Assembly: GCA_015350385.1 (NCBI GenBank)
Contig: WNKI01000002.1
Span: 7,832,404 to 7,896,403, forward strand
Direction: 5' to 3'
Length of the DNA stretch: 64,000 nucleotides
Origin: Aculops lycopersici
Lineage: Eukaryota > Arthropoda > Arachnida > Trombidiformes > Eriophyidae
Positions 56,475-64,000 of this stretch are shown piece by piece (position 1 is the first letter of the stretch; each line of letters begins with the position of its first letter). A model generated the notes under the pieces. That model was not told the DNA's origin and made no database searches. It saw only the letters and a program-made list of their open reading frames with translations. The position numbers were made by a program, and so were the translations under genes.

Positions 56475-58226
56475 ATGATATTCAAGCTTCACTATTGGTT
56501 CTTGACGGCGGGCGCAAATTCTTTGAATCTGCTATTGGGAGTTTATATCAAAGAATACACAACTGCAAACGCTATTGAAATAGGCGCCCTCTACCTGTTG
56601 ATGCCCTTCCTCGGTCTCATCTTTAGGCCAATCATTTGCTCAAAGGCCGACCGAGAACAAGCGCATCAATTCTACCTAATTTTGTGCCTGTTCCTAGTCT
56701 CTATCGCCTACCTGCCCTTTGTTGTTATTCCCCTACTTGGACCGGAGGTTTATTTTGGCTACCCACGAACCTGTTGGTATATCCTGGTCATTCTAAAAGT
56801 TTTGGGCGACATTGCAATTGGTGGTGTTGTGAGCATTGGCGATGCTCTGGCCATAAACTATGCTCGCCGAATCAACACCGAGTTTAGCGTCTACAGAGTT
56901 TGGGGTACCGTTTCGTGGATGGTCTTTGGTATTATTATTGGTCAAATTAATGAGGTTTCCTTTCTTCCAAAATATGTACCTGGATTCATGATTCTAATCA
57001 CATCAACCCTCTTGGATGTGGCAGTTATTTGGCTTTGGCCCCGCGAGTACTTTGTCATGAAACCAGAAATAATAAAGCCGATCGAATCTAGCAAGTCAGA
57101 GAAGGAGGACAGCAAGAAGGAGAACGCTCTCTTTAAGAGTCTACTGCCGCGACAAGTGGTCATTCGTTCGATGCGCGCAAAACTCTTGTCACTATTAACC
57201 TGTTCGTGTTTCTCCTTCCAAGATGAGGATTACTCCGAGTATTTGGATGAACCAAATGCGACAGCGACACCTGTAAGTTTGCCTGCAATCAAGGGACTTG
57301 ACCCTGAGAGCAATGATAGTCAAAAAATTGCAAAGGTCGACAATAATAGTTGTCAGGGAACTAGAGAAGAGATTGGACTACCAAAGAGGGATGTACAAAT
57401 TCATGAACCTATTGATAAGAAAACTCAGTTTAGGATTTTGATAATTCTACTCAAGAGGGATATTAGAATTATTGCCTATTTGCTCTTCTCCGTCGGCGCC
57501 GGCTTCTCCATGTTTCCCGTTGGCTATATCTTGATGAATGTCGAGGAACGATGCCACGAGGAAGGGAGCTGCAACTTTTCCCAATTAGGTGGTCTAATGC
57601 AATTCTCGATGGCCGCTTTTGAAACTGTTATGTTGATTTATATCAAACAGATACAAGCTGTCATTGGCCGTGTTAACACTGGAGCTTTAGCCTTCTTCTT
57701 GTATTCTATCAAGATAACCTACATAAGCTTCTTCTGGATGGAGGCGGATCCATATTACATGGCGCTTGTAGAGGGTTTTCGTGGGGCAGCTTTCGGTATC
57801 TATGTAACTATGCTAGCTGAATTAGGTTACAAATTTGCCAATGAAGTCCAATTCATCATACCCGAACTCAAGGAGCGCGGTTATATTACAGACGATGCCG
57901 ACACAGAGCATCTAAAATTATCACTCTCATCCACAATGCAATCCCTTATGGCAAGCTCAATGGATGGCATAGGCCGAGGCCTAGGAGCTCTGATTTGCGG
58001 TTCGATTCTAAACTATCACACATACCATGTCCTATGGAAAGTTATTGCCTATATACTCTATATGATGCTCGCTATTATCTTGACAATCAGTATTTGTGAT
58101 AACGTATTCAAATTCGAACTTGGTCTCGATTTAAGGGCCGAATTGGAGGCCAAGCGGAGGTTAAAGATGCAACAGGTGGATGAATTGAAACAAAAAGATA
58201 ACGTTTCGGAAAAAGCGACGGTATAG
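56475..58226 (+). CDS. MFSD6-like major facilitator transporter, copy A
   Basis: 583 residues, single exon, ATG 56475. About 12 hydrophobic helices fit an MFS fold. The opening MIFKLHYWFLTAGANSLNLLLGVYIKEY, the loop FRPIICSKADREQAHQFYLI, and FSVYRVWGTVSWMVFGIIIGQI are the features of the MFSD6 (MFS_1-like) family. A charged cytoplasmic loop of about 140 residues (205-345) splits the two halves, carrying PRQVVIRSMRAKL and a Cys-rich CSCFSFQDED near its start. Substrates of MFSD6 proteins are poorly known. Copy B lies 1.35 kb downstream with the same start and end of each motif. The 3' flank holds a strong palindrome at 58404-58438. Confidence 0.85.
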   Translation: MIFKLHYWFLTAGANSLNLLLGVYIKEYTTANAIEIGALYLLMPFLGLIFRPIICSKADREQAHQFYLILCLFLVSIAYLPFVVIPLLGPEVYFGYPRTCWYILVILKVLGDIAIGGVVSIGDALAINYARRINTEFSVYRVWGTVSWMVFGIIIGQINEVSFLPKYVPGFMILITSTLLDVAVIWLWPREYFVMKPEIIKPIESSKSEKEDSKKENALFKSLLPRQVVIRSMRAKLLSLLTCSCFSFQDEDYSEYLDEPNATATPVSLPAIKGLDPESNDSQKIAKVDNNSCQGTREEIGLPKRDVQIHEPIDKKTQFRILIILLKRDIRIIAYLLFSVGAGFSMFPVGYILMNVEERCHEEGSCNFSQLGGLMQFSMAAFETVMLIYIKQIQAVIGRVNTGALAFFLYSIKITYISFFWMEADPYYMALVEGFRGAAFGIYVTMLAELGYKFANEVQFIIPELKERGYITDDADTEHLKLSLSSTMQSLMASSMDGIGRGLGALICGSILNYHTYHVLWKVIAYILYMMLAIILTISICDNVFKFELGLDLRAELEAKRRLKMQQVDELKQKDNVSEKATV

Positions 58227-59578
58227 AATGGAATGTAAGACAAGATAAGAGATACCTAATTGAAGGTTGATTGATCATGGATTGATCCCTACTCAAAATT
58301 ATATTGATAACTACAGGATCATATTTCATTCACGTGCTTGCAAGATGCACAATAGATGAGTTCTTCATTATGAATCAAACAGATCGACAAGGTTGAATCT
58401 ACTGTCAACATGAAAATCGAGGCCTCGATTTTGTTGACCCATAGTAATTTATCTACCATTCGCCTCGCAGCTATATATTGGCACCTGTAGGCTATAGACT
58501 GCTTAGCGGGATGCAGGTTAGCTTTTTAGATGATACAACAACCTAGCGGGTAAATAATTTATTGATTAGCTGCATATATTATGCTCATTTAGTACGCCTT
58601 CAGTCTGGTCCCATCAGGTATAGTCTAGTTCCGTCTCAATTTCGGCTCGTCTCGCACCGTCCCGTCTGAGACGGTCGTGTAGCAAGAGGCTACAGGAGAG
58701 CTTAACGCTATGAATCTGTTCACGACTACAAAAGAGCAGTATATAAGGGCAAATAAATTCAATCAAATGAAGTATGTGAGCCTCTCTAATAGAAGCGATT
58801 GTCTATCTAACATTGAGCTTCCTGTGCATATGTCTAATATAGCAAAAGACTCCATCTCCTGTGTCTCGGTTCGGTATGCTCGCACCTGGGCACAAAGAGT
58901 TCGAGGCAAGCTCTCACTCTCTTGTGCGATGATTGCCTCAGCGCAGCTATGCTCACTCAGCCTAAGCAAGCTTGCCACAACTAGCTTAGCGCGCCCACAA
59001 CTCCTCTATGCTCCGGGAGCTGAACTTGAACTTAGACTCGAATTTGGAGCTATGTCGTTTTTGTACGTATCCACTATGTACGTACTCATTTAAGTTCGTA
59101 AAAGAGCCAATACCATCAGCCAAACTAGGCACTTGGATAAATGGAAGAAGATTATTTGTTTGTGCGTCACATTAATAAAATTTTATCACCAGATAGTAAT
59201 AATAGTTATGCTGTTACACGAACAAAGATTTAATTCAATTATCCTTCAAACTCTCTTTATGATTAAGTCGTTGCTTTGTTAGTCTTTCTCGCAACCTTTG
59301 TTTCCAAATTTGAAGGATAGTGATAGAAAAACTGATAATATTTGCTCAATATAAAAGCACTCAGCTCTAGAGATTAAGAGAATGTTTGATAGAAACTTCA
59401 AGACTAGTCCTAGTCTAAAATAATAGCAACCCACTTTCATATAACGTAATAGCATTAGGACAAGTGGAGTTTTCTATCTCATTGTCAATCAAAGCATTAC
59501 ATAATTTACACATATTTATATCAAGACTTGAAAGCAACTGCAATAAAAACAGAAGTTAGGAAAGAGTATAGATAAAAC
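58227..59578. other. Intergenic DNA with repeated promoter block of copy B
   Basis: The palindrome at 58404-58438 is followed by a block (about 58560-59260) that resembles the DNA before copy A: a GTCTGGTC/GTCTAGTTCC-like stretch, ACTAGCTTAGCG...CTCCTCTATGCT, and AAGATTATTTGTTTG...TTTATCACCAG. The 127-codon frame at 58710-59093 crosses this block, has no domain, and is not called. Confidence 0.6.
58404..58438. repeat. Palindromic hairpin downstream of copy A
   Basis: AAAATCGAGGCCTCGATTTT (58413-58432) is a perfect 20-bp palindrome. Outer arms GTCAAC (58404-58409) and GTTGAC (58433-58438) extend it with a three-base bulge. Confidence 0.85.
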
Positions 59579-61339
59579 ATGATATTTAAGCTTCACTATT
59601 GGTTCCTATCTGCAGGCTCCAATGCTATCACTGTTTTGTTGGGTGTTTATATACAAGAATACACAGATGCCAATGCAGTTGAAATTGGAGCCCTCTACAT
59701 GCTAATGCCTTTCTTGGGTCTCGTCTTCAGGCCGATAATTTGCTCAAAGGCCGACCGAGAACAAGCGCATCAATTTTACCTAATTCTGAGCCAGTTTGTT
59801 GTGGCCGTGACCTACCTGCCCTTTGTTATAATACCCCTACTTGGACCGGATATTTATCGTGGCTACCCACGGGTTTGTTGGTATATTCTGCTGACCATGA
59901 AGGTTTTGGGCGACATTGCTTTCGGGGGAGTTGTTTGTATTGGCGATGCTTTGGCCATAAACTATGCTCGTCGAATCAAAACTGAATTCAGTGTTTACCG
60001 AGTTTGGGGTACAGTTTCATGGATGGTCTTTGGTATTATCATTGGACAAATTAATGAGGTTTCCTTTCTTCCAAAATATGTACCAGGATTTATGATTCTC
60101 ATTAGCTCCTCGCTCTTGGGTATGACAGTTATGTGGCTTTGGCCACGCGAATACTTTGTCATGAAATCGGTTACTCCAGAGCCGATTGAGTCATCAACGC
60201 AAACCAAGGAAGAGGCCAAGAGGGAGTTGGCTATTTTTAGGAGTCTTCTACCGAGACAAGTGGTCATTCGTTCGATGCGCGCAAAACTCTGGTCACTATT
60301 GACCTGTTCGTGTTTCTCCTTCCAAGATGAAGATTACTCCGAGTATTTGGACAAGCCAAACTCGACAAAGATTACCGCGACGACACCCTCCATTAAGGCA
60401 ACGACTAAAAAGCTTGACCTCGAGAGCAACCACAACAATCAAATCAAAACTAAGACTCTAAGTCAACAAGACAATCTCAAGGAGACAGAGGAAACGAAAA
60501 AAGCCACAACTGTTGATAAGAAAACCCAGGCTAGGATATTGATGGTTCTATTCAAGAGGGATCCCAGAATTGCAGCTTATTTGTTATTTTTTGTTGGCGC
60601 CGGATTTACCATGTCACCAATTGGATATGTTTTCATGAGTATCTCAGAACGTTGCCACGAGGAGGAAAGTTGCAATTTTTCTCAACTTGCAGGTCTGTTG
60701 CAAGTGTCAATGGCTGCCTTTGAAACTGTTTTATTTATTTATGTCCACTGGTTACTAGAAACCCTCGGCCGGGTTAACCTTGGAGCACTAGCCTTCTTCT
60801 TATATTCCATTAAGATTATATACTACACCTTCTTTTGGGAAGATATGAATCCATACTTTACCCTAATCTTTGAGGGTTTCCGTGGTCCAGCTTTCGGAAT
60901 TTATGTCACTCTAATGGTTGAATTAGGTTACAAGTTTGCAAATGAAGTTCAGTTCATCATACCGGAACTCAGGGAGCGCGGTTATATTCCGAAGGATGCC
61001 GACAGCGATCAGTTGAGATTATCCCTATCCTCCACAATGCAATCACTAGTTTCAAGCGCAATGGAGGGCATTGGCCGTGGCTTCGGTGCCATGATTTGTG
61101 GCTTAATTTTAAATTATCATCCATACAATTTCCTGTGGCAAGTGATCGCAATCATCACCTTTGTCATGATTACCATAACACTAACGGTTAGTTTGTGTGA
61201 CAAGATATTTAAATTCGAACTTGGCCTCGATCTGGCAGCCGAGAAGGACGCGAAGCGGAAGTTGGAATCGGTCAAGCTCGGTGGGCTACAAAGAAACGAT
61301 AGTGTTTTGGATAGGGCGAGTTTGTCGAGTCAAATATGA
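59579..61339 (+). CDS. MFSD6-like major facilitator transporter, copy B
   Basis: 586 residues, single exon, ATG 59579, opening MIFKLHYWFLSAGSNAITVLLGVYIQEY. The membrane halves are closely similar to copy A, with identical stretches through FRPIICSKADREQAHQFYLI and FSVYRVWGTVSWMVFGIIIGQI. The central loop (about 205-350) is the most diverged part, except for the shared PRQVVIRSMRAKLWSLLTCSCFSFQDED. Divergence confined to the loop suggests that transport is conserved and regulation differs. The gene ends 203 bp from the minus-strand hemopexin-repeat gene. Substrate unknown. Confidence 0.85.
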   Translation: MIFKLHYWFLSAGSNAITVLLGVYIQEYTDANAVEIGALYMLMPFLGLVFRPIICSKADREQAHQFYLILSQFVVAVTYLPFVIIPLLGPDIYRGYPRVCWYILLTMKVLGDIAFGGVVCIGDALAINYARRIKTEFSVYRVWGTVSWMVFGIIIGQINEVSFLPKYVPGFMILISSSLLGMTVMWLWPREYFVMKSVTPEPIESSTQTKEEAKRELAIFRSLLPRQVVIRSMRAKLWSLLTCSCFSFQDEDYSEYLDKPNSTKITATTPSIKATTKKLDLESNHNNQIKTKTLSQQDNLKETEETKKATTVDKKTQARILMVLFKRDPRIAAYLLFFVGAGFTMSPIGYVFMSISERCHEEESCNFSQLAGLLQVSMAAFETVLFIYVHWLLETLGRVNLGALAFFLYSIKIIYYTFFWEDMNPYFTLIFEGFRGPAFGIYVTLMVELGYKFANEVQFIIPELRERGYIPKDADSDQLRLSLSSTMQSLVSSAMEGIGRGFGAMICGLILNYHPYNFLWQVIAIITFVMITITLTVSLCDKIFKFELGLDLAAEKDAKRKLESVKLGGLQRNDSVLDRASLSSQI

Positions 61340-61542
61340 AGTAAGCGAGGCTCAATCTCTAGTCTCACCTTACACACTTGATAGATATATCTACCACAGA
61401 TTTTTTAATTGTCATCTAGATCAATTACAACACTATAATTGATTGACTTTCAAGTGAGAGATAAACAAAGAGAGTTAGGGACGAAGATTTTCGGTTGATA
61501 AGTTTAATAAATTTTACTTCAACTTGATAAAATAAACAATTT

Positions 61543-63278
61543 TCACAAGGCAGAACTATCGATTGAATCTTCGTTTCGACTCGAGAGTGTTGTCATCATT
61601 TTGACGCCTTGGTTAGCGCGTCTAATTTGCTGCCTCGCTGATTGGCGCCCATTTACTAATGGCCTATTCATCTGATGGTGTTGATGATAAGTGTTCCTAG
61701 TCGGTGGTTGCTGTTGTTGTTGATGTTCTTGTGGATGCGCAACTTGGTGTAAATATTGCGGCTGATGATAGAGATATTGCTCTTGTTGGTCGGGATAGGA
61801 TCGCAATTGGGGCAGCCCATTGCTCGCCACCACTGCGTTGGCGGCCGCCGTCAAGTCGGATAGCGGCGGAGGGAGCGGAAGTGAGGGTTGTGGACGTCGG
61901 TCGAGCGGATGCTGAGCTGGCAACGATTGCTGCTGCTGTCTTTGGGCTGAGAAGTATTGGTGCTGATTGGCCAGATGCAAGTTAGTGCCCCACCGAGGGG
62001 TTGAGGAGAGACTAGTGCGTCTTCGAGAGTCTGGCGAGGACATATCAAGCTCTTGGTTTGTCTTTGTGTTTCTACTCCAATTAATTAGAACAATTATCAT
62101 GGCGACGGTTATGAAGATAGTCAAACCAACCATTGCTATCAACAGGTAGATTATAACCAACTCCTGGGGCCTTGACGATTGTTGGTCCAAGTTGTCGACC
62201 ATCACACCGCCACCTGATAGCGGATCGATTAGTCTGGCCATGTGACTGTTTGGATCCAGCAGTGCATCCAACAATCCGCCACGAGATGCAATGGAGCGCA
62301 ACTTTTGCTGCTGATCCTCGGTGAAGGCCGAGTCTTTGTTTGTTGGATCTAGAATCTCGGTGAGATTCTTGCGTCTTTGGTTTCTCATGTTAGAGGAAGA
62401 TCTTTGGTTATTTCCATTGAGTTCTTTAAATGCCGACCCACTCGAGGGGTCCAGTGAGTTTTCGTTTCCGGAAAACTCGCGCTCGTCATCAAAGTCCCGG
62501 TCGCTATCGTTGTCGTACTCGTTGATTCCAGTTCCCCTTAGAATCTTATCACGATCGTCCGAATCTCGCGTTGAATTGCCACTACCGCCGCCGCCGCCAT
62601 TAAAAGCAGTATCCTGCTTCTCATCTCGAAGAGAGTCGTGACAGGGATTTGTATAGGCGCGATCAAAATTGCAGCCGGAGAGGAAGTGGGTGTTGATGCA
62701 ATACATCCGCGGCAACCCCTCGCCATTAAGCTGAGATTGACTGTTGAAAATTCCGTCCTTGAACTTGCGCGCCTCAAAGGAATAGAAACGCATGCCTGTA
62801 AATATGAACACCAAATCGCTACTGAAGTCGTGATAAATCGCGTCAACATGATGCTGTCTGCCCAAGATTCCAATAACCGGAAGACTCGTGACTAGAGGTG
62901 AGTTGTTCATGTTGATGTTAGTCAATGATTGATTTTCATTGTTTCCATTCGAACTTGAACTTGAGCCGCCATAACTCGATGCTGCGCCGCCGCCAGCCAC
63001 GAGCGCCGAGTAGGAGCTACCGGGCGCCTGGAGGAGGAAATCCTCGAGAGGTCTCTTGGTGGCGTAATCGTAGCCGACGTATCGATCACCTGTGAGATTC
63101 GTTTGTTTGTTTTGTTTTTTGGGAGTAAGATTTTCACGCACAATTATTGATTGATTGATTAGAAGGTGGTAAAAAAATTTGCATTTGTATCTGGATGAGG
63201 CAGGTGAGCCGATGACGGCAGCAAGCCAATAAACGATGAAAAGGAGGATAGGCAGCTGCGTCGTGAACAGGTTGCCGA

Positions 63279-63309
<31 letters not shown>

Positions 63310-64000
63310 AGTTGTTGTGTCATTACAAATCACGACTTTCTCAATTTTCGTCAGACCTGCGAGCAATAACACATCACTCGGTGACTCTATCATATCCAGC
63401 CGTTCGAATATGATTATATTTTAAGAGGCTACTCACCTTTGAAGAAGTAGATTTGGTTTGTGTACCTGTCGTAGAATGCGCCTGTGATTGGATCTATCAG
63501 CGTTGAGCTCAAGCCCGGAAATTCCTCGCCAATTAGATGCGAGCTGGTCACTGTCTCGTTGGCAAGCGTATAGTTGATTGTTATCAAATGGTTTGCCTGT
63601 GTGTTTTATGAGCAAGTTAGTAGTTTTTCCGCCCAAATGTCCAGATGGTTGTTGTTGTTGTTGTCGATGATGATGGTGATGATTAATTTTAAAATGGAGG
63701 TAAGATGAGAGTATTTGTTAGTTAGTTTGAGTTAATCTCGGGACTAACAAACCAAAGGCTAGTAAGAGAGCCAAGGTAACCGCAACAGGTGGTCGCCAGG
63801 TTCATTTGCGCTCTCGTTTGCATGTGCCTGGTGATGATGATGATGCTGATAGGCGCAACAAAACGACGTGCACTTACCGTTATGAGATATAGTTCGTTGT
63901 AAACCCGATAAGAGGCGTCAATTTCGTGGCCAGTCAAAACGTAACCGTAAGTATCTGGCTTGACCTTGATATCGTTTCTGCGCGCCAACTCGTAGCGCCA
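61543..64000 (-). CDS. Hemopexin-repeat single-pass membrane protein, 3' part (partial)
   Basis: Three exons on the minus strand with clean GT..AG borders and matching phases: 64000-63878 (open at the window edge), 63596-63437, and 63089-61543 with TGA. The joined sequence ends one repeat as AFYDRYTNQIYFFKGDRYVGYDYAT, the hemopexin-repeat pattern (FFKGDxYxxYD), with the FKG/DRY split by an intron. A second, VDAIYHDFSSDLVFIFTGMRFYSFEARKFKDG, follows after a Ser/Gly/Asn-rich insert. C296-type cysteines (MYCINTHFLSGCNF, NPCHD) come next, then a linker, one membrane helix (about VIIYLLIAMVGLTIFITVAMIIVLINW) and a Gln/His/Pro-rich cytoplasmic tail with poly-Gln. A matrix metalloprotease of MT type is one possibility, but its catalytic domain would be off the window. 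No other function is claimed. Confidence 0.75.
63279..63298. repeat. (AC)n microsatellite in hemopexin-gene intron
   Basis: About ten CA units inside the intron between exons 63437 and 63089. Confidence 0.9.

Noticed and set aside
58710..59093. 127-codon frame between the MFSD6-like genes
   Set aside because: It lies across the repeated promoter block, has no domain, and its counterpart before copy A is not open.

Overview
This is a stretch of nuclear DNA from an animal. It carries spliced genes with GT..AG introns, AATAAA signals, polyubiquitin, ribosomal protein eL33, a GCKIII kinase, a CLC-6/7 exchanger, a Beat-like Ig protein and a trypsin-fold protease with a degenerate LDL-A module. 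The gene set fits an arthropod. The many long single-exon genes and short gaps suggest a compact, intron-poor genome; a mite or other chelicerate is my best guess, but that is inference from style only.

Layout. Positions 1-16,100 are gene-poor, full of two-, three- and four-base repeats, and hold no coding region I can support. Between 16,125 and 19,922 lie the last four exons of an Ig-domain cell-surface protein. Its central exons are flanked, inside the neighbouring introns, by two nearly identical ~825-bp copies of one repeat in opposite orientation (13,689-14,513 and 18,726-19,550). From 22 to 26 kb there is a SIAH-type RING protein and a two-exon secreted Ala/Ser-rich protein. From 26.8 to 36 kb: GCKIII kinase (-), polyubiquitin (+) with an assembly gap inside the array, an unknown proline-rich basic protein (-), a TSSK-like kinase (-), and, head to head with it, a small Arg/Ser-rich basic protein (+) that looks like a sperm chromatin protein. 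From 36 to 41.4 kb: an enolase-phosphatase-like protein (-), then four + strand ORFs packed end to end (membrane protein, SNAP-25-like SNARE, Asteroid-like PIN protein, membrane protein), the first two overlapping. From 41.8 to 54.6 kb: eL33/RPL35A, a large secreted serine protease (-), CISD mitoNEET-type protein, mitochondrial thiolase HADHB, SRD5A3-like polyprenol reductase (-), ZFAND1-like zinc finger protein and a CLC-6/7 exchanger. From 54.7 to 61.3 kb: a tandem MFSD6-like transporter family with two intact genes and one relic. At the right edge: the 3' part of a hemopexin-repeat, single-pass membrane protein (-) that runs out of the window.

Most genes are housekeeping and not functionally linked. 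The two links I see are the possible testis pair (TSSK-like kinase and Arg/Ser-rich basic protein sharing a 250-bp spacer) and the operon-like packing of the four ORFs at 37.1-41.4 kb.
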